The translations under genes and the position numbers were made by a program. Positions 49,645-60,640 of a DNA stretch of 64,000 nucleotides are shown here, piece after piece. Each line of letters starts with the position of its first letter. The stretch's first letter is position 1. The stretch lies in NCBI GenBank assembly GCA_030568195.1, contig JAJLTO010000017.1:225850-289849 (forward strand). The letters run 5' to 3'. The DNA is from Dipodascopsis uninucleata var. uninucleata (Eukaryota > Ascomycota > Lipomycetes > Lipomycetales > Lipomycetaceae). A model generated the notes under the pieces. That model worked only from the letters and a program-made list of their open reading frames with translations, searched no databases and was not told the origin of the DNA.

Positions 49645-50030
49645 TCAGTCGGTCTCAGCGCTTTGGTCAGCGCAGGATTTCAGGTCATCCGCAAATAAAG
49701 CATGTCGAGCCACGCACATAGCCACCAGAGCATACCAAGAGATTAAGCAATTGTTTGTCCTGTTGCTAGTTCCACGAGTCTCAATATTAGAACCGCTGAT
49801 GACTTGAACCAACGACAAATCCAGAGAAATGAGTGTTACTCTACTCCAAGTTTCATTTTGTTTGATTACTGCCGTCACTGCATTTCTCGGAATTCTCGCA
49901 TTGATGCACACGAACTTCTTAAATGTAATTGATTTGTATAAACAGTCTTTACTGCGAGACGGCCGGAGTTGACTTACTGCATCTTGTCGCTCTACAGTAT
50001 GAGATTCACTTATCCGATGATGTCATCTTG
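49645..50030 (-). pseudogene. unidentified coding relic with an apparent intron
   Basis: Reading the minus strand, a short segment ending VERQDA is followed by GTAAGT and, about 60 nt later, TTTAAG, after which the phase-0 frame KFVCINARIPRNAV continues to LISWYALVAMCVARHALFAD and stops at 49645. Upstream of the first segment the frame meets TGA and no ATG is found. The intact splice signals and protein-like composition suggest the remnant of a gene; I do not recognise the family. Confidence 0.3.
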
Positions 50031-51054
50031 TACCCTTAGTTCCAGTGCTCTTATTGTGAAGTCCTAGTCCATAGAACTTTTAGAAGGAACTAGGAGACTC
50101 TACCTTAGTTACTACGGTCACCCGTCAAATCATCAACTAACTGCGTTTCTTTATTGGCTACAACCAGCTCTTGCGCTGGAATGGTATCAAGAGATTATGA
50201 CACGGAGAAGCTTAAAGGGTAGCAAGTGTCTCGAGCACTTTTTTTATCTACGGTGATGGAAGATATGGGTTTTTAAGGAGAGATTCTATAACTATTCTCC
50301 ACTCACCATTGCTAGATTTTCTGTTATCTCATTGAATTCATATAATTTTGACGTAGTATTATTATTTTTTGTGTGATAAAATCTACTGCATACTAGGTTC
50401 TAACGCTTTTTTCTTGAACAGTTTGGGTCTTAAAGCTTCTTGATATATTTCAAAATGAATACTATTGTTAATAATAATAAGAAACTACGTATAACTATAA
50501 ACAATATAACTGTGAATTATAAAAATGTAGACCAAACGTAAAGTACAAGTATCTTCCAAATGAAATGGTAAGAGTAACATAGCTACTAATCGAATAAGAC
50601 AGAAATGAAATTCTACTTCATGTATAGCTACTTAATCCACATTAAAATGGAGCTAATTTTAACTGGATCAGGGTTACTTGGAAGCCATTTCCGCCAATAT
50701 TGTTCGTCTGACGTTTAGTTAACCCGATTACAACATAGTAACATCAGTAAACTTTAAACATTCTGCTCTGCTTGACTAAATAAGGCTTTAGAACATGCGT
50801 GAGTTTCGCAAGTCTAACCGTATCAAGCAATAGAGGCCTGGTATAATAGGGTCTGAAGCAACACTTGAAATATCGCCCGGCATTAGAGCAGAGAACGAGT
50901 TGTAGTATAAATGATATAAAAGATTTTAGATGGTAAAAAATCGGATTTCCTCGAATAATTATTTTAAATGATGTATCATAGAAGTGTCAGGTTGGACTGG
51001 ATCAACCTGGATCAGCAACATAGCTAAAGACTGAAGAAGAGATTTCGTGGAAGC

Positions 51055-53168
51055 ATGGTTGGTGTAGCGGGTGGAAGTAAAGGCTGCCTCGAATGCAGGA
51101 GACGCAAGATCAAGGTAATGCCTTTTCCGTTCGTATCTTTTTAACGTAATAGAAAGTTATGTTATAGAAGGGTTGTAGTTGAATGTTGAAACATTGAATC
51201 CTAATGATGTGAAATAGGTGCTAATATCTATATATATTCATATACATAGTGCGACGAAACTCTTCCACAGTGCGTGAAATGTATGAAAAGAGGACTTAAT
51301 TGCAGTGGTGCTATCTCTGGACCTCTATTTAGAAAACAGAAAATAGGAACTGTTGGTATAACATATATTAGCCAACAAGCAAGTCACTCTAATGATATTT
51401 ATGAGCTTAACAAAACAGACAGCAATGTTACACTACAAACACAAGGTACAAAGCTTCCTCTTGCTCTGTCACAGAACAAGTGCTTTAGGAGAGAATTATG
51501 GCCCGCTGCGCGCATTATGAGACACAGGTTGAGGGAAATGAATAAGCAACTTAATCGAGAGCAAACCTTGAATGGTCTGACTAACGAGGTGACAAGTGCC
51601 TGCGAGAGTATGCCCACGCGGATTATTTTGAAACCATCTGATAAAGATATTCTTCAATTTTGCTCTACGTATTATGTTGATATATACCGCAATCTGATGA
51701 GCCATCTGCAGGACCTTGAGCAAAAAGATAGAATATGGCTTCAACTTAAAGTATATAATTATGCTACTAGTAACGATAATTATGTTACTTCGTTTGCTGG
51801 AAAAGCATTAGTGCTAATATACACCGCCTCAAAGCTGCATGACGAGCGTCTTTGGCATGAAGGAATCAAGTGGTATATCAAAGCTCTTAAGAAGCAGCAG
51901 GTGCTTTTACGCAATATACGCACCGTAGAACTTAGTGAAGATGAATCGCTTATTACTGTTTCCGATGGTAGGATAACATCTACATCGATATGTCGGCCGG
52001 TAGCTAGGATACGCTCGCAAGATGCTCTATATCAAACGATAATGGCTTCATTTATATTCACTGCTCTAGAATCTTTGTCTCCTTCGTCGGAGCATGCGTG
52101 GATTTGCTTAATGCGTGCTCATTAAATATACTAAGCATGATTGGTCCTCAAATTGACGAAGTGAAATGGGCATTCGAATTGTTTGAAGGCGTGCGAATGC
52201 AGTGGTCGATTGCTAGTATAGCGCTTCATCAAGACAGTTTCCTTTCATCTCCTGAATGGATGAACGTACCTTTCAAGAGCAGAAAAAAAGACGATTTACA
52301 GGTTTTAATAGATATGATGTTGGAGTTCGCACGTATCCAGCAACAGATGTCGCTATATTTACCAGCAGATTACGTAAGGACCCCTTTTTCTCTGAGCAGG
52401 AACCTTGTAGGAGAAATGGGCGCTACGAAGTCGAAAGCGAAGGTTAACACTATTTGTGAACTTTACAAGAGTTTGAAGTTGATAGAAAGAAATCTAGACG
52501 AGTTTTTCGAATTTTATAAGTCTCAAAGTGAGAAATGGCATGCGAGAGTGGGTGATCCAAAAATGCTCTATGATAGGGAGACTGGGACTACTAGGGGCGA
52601 ATATTCTGTATGTCTGTCATCGAAAGATACTGACGACTGGTCTCGAACACATTTCTTCAAACCTCCTATAGAGTATTTTAATGTTGATGATTGTTACCTG
52701 CTGACTATGTATTATGCCGTCCGGAGTCTCGTTGGCACTTCTATCATGGCAACTCTTCCTTTCATGCTCATGGAAACTATCGGAGACCAGTCATACTGGA
52801 ATGCCTTATCAAGTCAACAATACAGAAGCGCGTTAGAGGCATATCATATTCAAATAAAACGTAATGTTTCTGTAATTTGTCGGAGCTCAAAATATGTGAT
52901 GACGAGAGACTCAATCTTTATGTTGATTTGGTTTCAATTTCCAGTTTGTGTAGCTTATGATCATGTTACAAATGCATTGGAACGTCAGTTTATCCGAAAT
53001 CTCCTGGAGGACGTTCGAGCTTTGGGAGCAGCCTTTGGCACGACTACCGGTTTGGGTGTTTTCGGCCTAAAGTTTTCGACTGCTCTACATTCCACTCCCC
53101 CAAATCAGTACTGCTGCAGCAGTTGTGGTGAGATACTTAAAGAGCTTGCCGTAGGAATTGAGGACTAA
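51055..53168 (+). CDS. Zn(II)2Cys6 transcription factor, one apparent frameshift
   Basis: Exon 1 (51055-51114) and the region from 51250 onward are joined across a 135-nt intron (GTAATG donor, ATAG acceptor) exactly inside the zinc cluster: C11, C14, C21, C28, C31 and C38 (2-6-6-2-6), read from GCLECRRRKIK-CDETLPQC. The frame runs to SPSSEHAW and stops at 52125. A second frame, open from about 52098, starts VDLLNACSLNILSMIGPQ and runs to 53168. Together they form a regulator of the Fungal_trans_2 (DUF3468-like) type of about 659 residues; FEGVRMQWSIASIALHQDSF is typical. The change of frame at about 52098-52102 equals one missing base, most simply a GGG reduced to GG. A 38-nt intron could also bridge it but is shorter than any other here. 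The gene is thus recently broken or contains one sequence error. No target gene is evident. Confidence 0.8.
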
Positions 53169-53537
53169 AGTATACGAATTTTGCTCGGAAGGACACTGCA
53201 ATGTTCACTACATTGTTATGATTATATTTCATTAAGCAAGTTACATGGTGCGATATCTAACAGCATTCAACGTTGCTTTTCTATATTTCAGTGAATAACA
53301 ATGGGGCTAGCATCACCAAGCGATGTTTGGAAGAAAGTGAAATTATACTAGTTACGAATTTGTGAAAGTTTTTTTATATCAACACCACAAACTTTTATTA
53401 GATTACAATCCGCTTCATAATTTAGTAAGTAGGTGAATATATTCGCGTAACTTGTATTTTTGCCTTAGTTACGTACTATTAGTTTTTTCTACTTTGTGCA
53501 TCCTACAAATATCTTCTGTTAAATTTGTGCTAATATG

Positions 53538-53552
53538 TATATATATATATAT
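53538..53552. repeat. short (TA)n run
   Basis: About 15 nt of alternating TA in an AT-rich spacer; ordinary microsatellite. Confidence 0.6.
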
Positions 53553-55613
53553 TGGATAGAAGAATAAAAACCTTAATATTGTAATGAATATAAGCTCAAA
53601 TCAAGCTCTTTAATTAAGATGACATCTCAACGAACTTAAAACGGATTGTTCTATCTACATTCTAGTAAAAGATCTAACGAAAATAAGGAGCATAATACAA
53701 AAGCAACCTTTCCGTAGTTTGTCGGAACTGGTGATATAGCAGAGTCTATCCATTTCATCATATGTGGATGCTATCACAAGGCCAGCTTATATTCTCACCT
53801 CTAGTGATTTTTATTGATATTAAATTCACAAAAGAATGTCAGAAGGGGTATAAGTTAGCTTGTATTTCTTTATCGATCGACTAACCAGTAATATTTTTCA
53901 TATGGTAGGACAAGAATTTAACGGGTCATCTCGCAGAAGCACTAATATCCGTAGCAGAGCTTGCTAAGTTACGATCGACTGGTCCAAAACTCACTATATT
54001 TGTAAATTCGCCTACAGTCTGGTAGTATCATTTCGCAATATAGTAATGATTGGAGTTGCAGTAAGCTAGATTATAGATGGGTTTCTATGCAATGTCGTTG
54101 CTTATGCGCCTCTCCTTGGATATAAACATTTGTTTTGCAGGTAATTTTCTCGATAAGTCGAAATATTATGAAGCTAGGAAAATATATATATTGTTTCAAT
54201 ATCTTATATCCTGTGTTGTAAGTGCTATGCGTTGAAGATAGGCCGAAGTCACTTGAAGTGCTTTACAAAAAGCCATAAATAAATGCCCTAGGAATGATGA
54301 ACCGTTTTAGAATACTTCGAAACAGAATATAGTATTAATCATCTACATAGATAAGATATGGCGAGCAGAAATAAGCTTAATAAAGGTGGCACTTGCGTAT
54401 ACGATGGGGATCTGAGGAGGACTAGTTTATTAGTTAGTATATTATTCAATCAGATTAAGCGGAAGAATCTGGTTTAGACGTAACGTAAATACTAGAAGTT
54501 TTCAAATTAGTTGACTAAACGTTTATTTATTTTTCCTCTTTAGCAACGAGCAATAACAAGTGGCCTATGTTCCGCAGCTAGCTGGATGTTCAGCCTTGCT
54601 CTAGGTCAGCTTGCTCTTGTCAGAATATACATTGATGCATATTTTATTGGAAGCTATTGGGACTTGTGTATTCACGTGTTTTTAGGTTTGGTGGAACCCT
54701 AAGACAAATCACTCGAGGAAATATATATTACCTGGGAAAGGAAATACCTGCCTGGAGAACAGTAAAGGACCGATGACATTTGCAAGTGTTAGTAGCTTGG
54801 ACTCGGCTGATGAGAGGACATATAAACATACCAAATATGCTAAGCGGACTGGACAATCGCACTTGAGAGTCAATGTAGTTAGTTAATTTCACGTGAAGAA
54901 GAACAAATCTTAGGTTGATAGAAATTTAGCAGGTTAAATGCCAACAACAGTTGGAGACCACTATATAATTCTAAACATGTTTGTTGTGAGATAAATCGTC
55001 ACGATTTTGAAAACAACAATTATGACCGTATTATGGAGTTCTAGCCGACTGTGATGTCATTTTTTGAGTTGAAGATCAAACGTTTCAGTTACTCCCTTAT
55101 TCAGGTGGCACATCTTGGAAAATATCCTGTACAAGTGGTTAGTGCAATCTGATAATATTAATACTAGAGATGACATAATAATTTGACCAAACAAACTACA
55201 AGTTCCAAAGAACACAAACGCAGTTTGCCAAAATTCCTAATACGTCAGTTATGTAGAATAACTTCAACTGGGCCGGTAACCTGTTCTAAACTGTGCAGCA
55301 TTAGCTTAAGTTACACTCGAAATATGTTATGGAAGCTAAATTAATCATACATAAATGGCTACTAAGCGAATCAGTTAATGAATACGCATATTTCGTAGTC
55401 CAGAACCGAATATGTGACTCTGGAATCAAGACTATAGTAAGGTCTTCTAATTTATGGATATATAAGCCTAAAATATTTACATCTAAGAATATTACTTCTG
55501 GTGTAGTCTCAGTCCGTAGTACACTGAATTGTATTAAGGTTCAATTTTTAAACGGTAACATTTAATAATTTTAACCTTAAATATTTTGATGACCCTAACT
55601 CGGCTTCTAGTCT

Positions 55614-55760
55614 CTAGGTGAAGACTTTATAGGTCCATGCCAGTCCCTCGCTCGACGTTTTCAAATCTGCAGGTATAACCATGTAATGACCACCAAATCT
55701 CAATATCTCGGACCTTACTAATGGTTGTGCCATCCATTCTATTGCTTCTTTCTGAACGTC
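55614..55760 (-). pseudogene. unidentified C-terminal coding fragment
   Basis: On the minus strand a frame of about 45 codons reads EAIEWMAQPLVRSEILRFGG, then HYMVIPADLK, and ends at TAG. Composition and continuity look like the end of a real protein, but stops occur just upstream. Not recognised. Confidence 0.25.
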
Positions 55761-56727
55761 ATTTTATCTTCCAGCTGACTATTGCTGCTTGCATATAGCA
55801 AGTTGTACTTGAGCTCAAGCATAGCATTCATATTTTTGTGATTGCCTTGCGGTTCTAGTTTTCTACATTGCTTAAGGTATTTCTTTTGGATAATATTGGC
55901 TATCTAGTGACTATAATAATCACTACGTCGAAAGTTATAGACCTTTTGCCATTCCAAAATAAAGTGCCCATCCTTGATCCCTTTATTGTTACGTTAAGTT
56001 TGCGGTTTATTTGTGCGTCCTCCTCTACGTCTCTCATTGCTAGCGGTTATACCACTAAAGCAGGTCACAAATAGTGCCATTCTTAACTTGAAAGGTCAAC
56101 TTATTTGATCTCCAGGTTGGTTTACCTCTCGCACATTATTGATACCAAACGGACGATTATTAATGACTCTTTGATCACAGAAACGACTGAGCATATTCCT
56201 CCGTACGCCTATTCTGTCTACGACTAGTACTAAACTTTTAAGTTCTATAGCCCTTAGTTCCAATGTCTGTAGACTACTTATTTCTCTTAATATTCTAAAC
56301 AAGCTTTATCTTGTGGTAGCGACTTCTAAGTCTAAGCCAAGGAATGGTCCATGCGCATAGCATGAAAAAGCACCGGCAACTAGATTACAGTTCTGAAATT
56401 ACATCAGAGTGATATTCCCTGAGAAATTCTAAATATTTTCTTTACCACTAGAGCAAAACTAATTCCGCACTAATATACAGCTTGACAAAAAGAAGCTCAC
56501 CTACTCAGTATACGCGTAGGTTCATATACCGTTTATTGCTGCAATTAAGCAAGAATTAAAGGCTCGTGGTTAAAGGCATCTGGCTCATTTTGAGCATCTA
56601 TTAGATGTGTAGGTTTCAAAAAAAAAAATGCAAATATATACTAGGGAGACCTTCTAAATCTGAGAATTAGGTCATTTGTCGCTCGTGCAATAATTAATTT
56701 TAACAGGCAGGACATAACTGCTTGAGT

Positions 56728-58115
56728 TCATTCTATATCCCAAAATCGCACATTATTATCTGCATCTACAGAGAGTATTCGATTTTTAGTCGTTGAATAA
56801 TATAACTGAGAGCATACATATTTGACGTCAAAAATTTCTCCAAAGGGTGCAAATCTCCACTTTTGATTTAATACTGTATCGTATTCATTGACTGCAGAGT
56901 CCACACTCTTGAAAATGATCTTGTCCCAAATCCATTTAATACTGCTGATGGCCAAAAAGACCCTATGTCTTGCATCTTCCAAATGCAAGCTCCAAATTTG
57001 GCGTTGTTCACCAGTGACTGCATCCCAGATGGAAAAATGGCCATCACATACACCTATAATCATAGTTCCAGAAGGATTCCAGCATAAATTGCTAGGTTCT
57101 CTAGAACTGAACCACTTGATATTAACAATCAAGGTATTATCTTCGATTCTTCTAATAAAAATCCCATCTACACAAGTGTACGCAAAATATCTACTATCGG
57201 GCGAAAAAAATAACGCTATTTATCTGACGATTATGTGGCACATTAAGTAAAAGTAACCTAAATGACTGTCCCACGGTTTAACAGATCCGTCAAAACTACT
57301 AGATGCAATCATACTGGAGTCTGGACTAATCACAATACTACTAATAGTATCAGAATGTCTACTGAGAGTGAAGTGCTGTCTATTTACTGCAAGATCCCAT
57401 GTCTTCATATCATAATTTGATTCGTCAATATACAATAGCAATCGGCCGCTATGGGCCAGACAAGTAGGAGACCTTGCAATCTTTCCTCTGATACGTATAC
57501 AATTTCTAGTGGAGAACTTAAAATTTGCATCCAATATCTCATCTTTTAGTGATTTGTGCAGCATATCTCTGTTAACATATTGCCTTGCACAGTATGATAC
57601 ACTTTCAAATGTAGCATATATGGCATCCAGTGATGATTCTACCAGTAGGTCTGTATCAAATTGATCTTCAGGTACTACTTTAACTCTTCCCAAACTATCT
57701 AATTCGCAGACAAGGATTTCACAATCTCTTCCCCGCACATGGTGACAGATGTCAATATTAATATATACCCATTAAGATGTGTGTGATGAGAAAAAAGTTC
57801 AATGTGACGATGCCTCAAGTTGACGCTTACAGGTATGCGACCAGTTATCGTCAAGTCTTCTAGGGCTTATATTAGTATATGCGATTCAGTTGCCAGTGCA
57901 AAGAACTTCTCACCTGGGCTTATTGCAGATGCCTCAACTTTTTCATCAAGGTGTATCTTGCCCGATTCACTTCCCCAGGCTAGTGGATGATTATCGGCCC
58001 ATGCACAGAGCTCGTTATTGAGTTGAAAATCGGAATCGAGACCGGAAAAATCTATACTGTTCATAGAACTTTCGTCTGGTATACATTTATGGTACGTTAT
58101 TAAATAGCCTTGCAT
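56728..58115 (-). pseudogene. decayed WD40-repeat protein gene
   Basis: Three frames line up as one WD40 protein. The first (from ATG 58115) includes DFSGLDSDFQLNNELCAWAD and ends HILI with a TAA at 57867-57869, where a Tyr codon is expected (HILIYALEDL); the frame continues after it. A shift near 57740 leads to CEILVCELDSLGRVKVVPED and to the clear blades SIVISPDSSMIASSSFDGSVKPWD. A second shift near 57225 leads to NSVIFSPDSRYFAYTCVDG and then to LCWNPSGTMIIGVCDGHFSIWDA, QKWRFAPFGE and the terminal blade VRFWDIE. The order resembles a fungal family of large WD40 proteins of unknown role. One nonsense and two frameshifts make it non-functional unless all are errors. Confidence 0.65.
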
Positions 58116-58875
58116 ATGCTGTTATAGCGTATGGTTACAGCCGATGAGTGGCCAAAATTAAAGAAAATTACGCGAATCTATAGGAACCAGATATCAAAGA
58201 AGATCATGCATGAGTTAACAAGGTGCAGAGAGTACAAGCCAAATAAGATTGTTGCATAGGGTTATGTAAAATATTCAAGCGATACAATATTATTTTGCTA
58301 AGTTAGCAGTATAAACTAGTCAAAGAGCGTATTTCAAGTTTGCTGGATATAATTTTTCACCTGTAAGCCAGCTAGGATAGATGTATTATGTCGTTAAGTG
58401 GGATGTTTTAGTTAGTTATTGAACGCTAATGCACTCATTATGCCTATAGTTACTCTATTTTATATGGCCACAAAAAGACGACAAAATGAAAACACAGGGT
58501 AGGAGAGAGATTCAGAAACACATAAGGATTAGCTATACTATCTTATATATTCTGACACAGTAGGAAAATGCTCAAGTAACATGCGAGGTGAAGGCACTTA
58601 GAATAACATCCTGCAGTGTGTCTTAATATAGCGGAGGAGAAGAAGAACAGGGCTTGTGGAGTCTTGGGAATAGCGTAATGGTCCACCCTAATCGAGGTAC
58701 AAAAAGTCAAAGTGAGTTATTATACTTTGCATGTGCGTCAGCCATCATCTTCCGATGTCAAAACCATGGGCCTTCAGTGACAATAACAGCGAAAACCAAT
58801 TTCTCATTATAAAATGAGAAATAGACGACTATATTATTATATGATCTATGATACTTCAATTCTCAAGATATTCAA
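58116..58875. other. intergenic spacer
   Basis: 760 bp between the start of the WD40 relic and the 3' end of the phosphate transporter gene. Nothing recognised. Confidence 0.45.
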
Positions 58876-60640
58876 CTATTTAGATCCTTTAATCTCAATT
58901 GCTATTACAGATACCTCACCTGTCTCTTCAGATGGCATGTCTAAGATTTCACGATTGTAGAGAGCACCTTTTTCGATCTCATGTAACTTAAGGCCTTTAG
59001 CATTTGGTATCAAGAAAGTCAACAAAGCCACAAGGAACATAACGCCCGCTAATATTCCAAGCATAGTGCTGAGTCCCGCCTTGTCGGTAATAATTCCAAA
59101 AACCAGAGCAGTGAATATGGCACCAATTTTTCCAGAGGCAGCAGAAATTCCATGTGCAGTAGCTCGGACTCTCGTTGGGAATACTTCTACTGGGATCAAG
59201 TAAGTGGTGCATGCTGGTCCAGCGTTCAAAATGAGTTGGCTAATTGTGAACAAGACCATCAGAGAAGCAGAAGAAGCATGATCAATAATACCAGCCCAGA
59301 TACCGTACAGAATAGCACTTATAGTACAGAAGATAATCTGTTGCCATTTAGCTCCCATCAAATCTGGCAAGAAGATACCAATATAGTATCCAGGTACAAA
59401 ACCCTGAGATGATTATATGACAAGCATTAATTAGCTGGACAATTTTGTCTTGAACTTATATAGCTACTTACCGCGCAAGACATGATAATATTCCCAACGG
59501 CGGTTTTATGCAAAGTGTCCCATTTAGTTTTTCCCTTAGCGTATCCAATCTTACTAAGAACGATACTCTGATTTAAATTGATTCCATAAAAGGCGATATC
59601 ACTATCAAATATAGTAAGCAGTCTAAATAAAAAACCATATTCAATGTTCAGGCATTTGCCAACTGTTATACGTACAAAAGGAACCAGGTGAGAGAAGTAA
59701 CAATAAGGGTTCTCGAGTGTTTCCAAACCGAGAAATATTCAAGGAAGTCACGGTAGTATTCTGCTATAGAGTGGGTCGATTTCTCTTCCTTAGCGACATC
59801 TACATCGATAAGTATTTATAAATATTAGTATACTAATATAGAATATCAGGTACGCAGCTGCATGCTCACATTTAGTATATGCAAAACTCTCAGTCATTCG
59901 CAAGCGGTAATAAAGACCAATCAAAAGAGGAATTAACGGGAGTCCAAAAAGTAAACGCCAAACCCACTGGAGCTTTTGGATATCATTTTCAACGGCCGTC
60001 TTGAAACTCGAAATAAGAACGAGATAAATGACAGAAGAACCTAAATTACCAGTTCCAAGAAATGCAAAGATAGTGAGGACCATCTTAGTGTGAGATTTAG
60101 TCTTGTTGCTCTCTATACCGAATGCAGAAGACATGGGATAATCTGAACATATTAGATGAATAATTTTGTCAGAGGTGCAAAAAATATTGATTTCATATAT
60201 ACCTGCTCCAGCCCCGATGCCAGTAATGACACGGAATACAGACGCCCAAGCTATAACCGCGTCATGTGAAATTGCGCCCCATGGCATGAGAATCAGGAGT
60301 AAATTTCCAAGGATCGTGAACATAAGTTCCTTTCCGTAGACCTTCTGTCTACCAATGGCATCTGCAACTATACCGAAGACTAGCTGGCCGACGACCATAC
60401 CGATAGAAAACGTCGCCTTGATGACATTGGCGCTTAAAGTAGAGATACTTCCATTAGTATCTTCGAAGTAAATGTAACCAAGCATGGGTACGACTAAATG
60501 CATAGCTGTCAATAGTGTTCTCGCTTTAAACTTCCATATATATACTTACCAAGGCCAATTGCAGAATTCAGGTAGCCATCACTAAAGAGACCAATACCAG
60601 TAATTGCTAAGAACTTGATTTTCTCTGCAGTTGATACCAT
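58876..60640 (-). CDS. PHO84-like phosphate:H+ symporter (six exons)
   Basis: Exons 60550-60640, 60203-60505, 59870-60142, 59676-59799, 59472-59601 and 58876-59403 join in frame to 482 residues. Introns are 44, 60, 70, 74 and 68 nt with GTAAGT, GTATAT, GTGAGC, GTACGT and GTAAGT donors. The junctions rebuild family motifs: GLFSDGYLNSAIGL-AMHLVV near span 1, ITGIGAG-DYPMSSA (the phosphate-porter GIGGDYPLS motif), SLTWFLF-DIAFYGINLNQS, and IMSCA-GFVPGYYIG. The C-terminal half has CTTYLIPVEVFPTRVRATAHG, diagnostic of phosphate/glycerophosphodiester porters. The ATG at 60640 has A at -3; the open frame before it (to 60745) is not needed. It imports inorganic phosphate or possibly glycerophosphodiesters across the plasma membrane. 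The second and third exon junctions are the least certain part. Confidence 0.87.

Larger units (their letters stand above)
46436..51054. other. long gene-poor region
   Basis: About 4.6 kb, AT-rich. Most frames are short and without signal. Two spots look protein-like and are listed separately: a 97-codon ATG frame at 47597-47890 (-) and a possible spliced relic at 49645-50030 (-). No repeats, RNA genes or transposon ends recognised. Confidence 0.4.
53169..56727. other. long gene-poor region
   Basis: About 3.5 kb. Very AT-rich, with a short (TA)n run at 53538-53552. A protein-like fragment lies on the minus strand at 55614-55760, listed separately; another frame at 56096-56302 (-) has some protein-like composition. 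No intact gene. Confidence 0.4.

Noticed and set aside
52098-52135. 38-nt intron joining the two halves of the third regulator
   Set aside because: Shorter than all other introns here (44 nt minimum), and the spanned sequence VDLLNACSLNILSM looks like coding sequence of the family.
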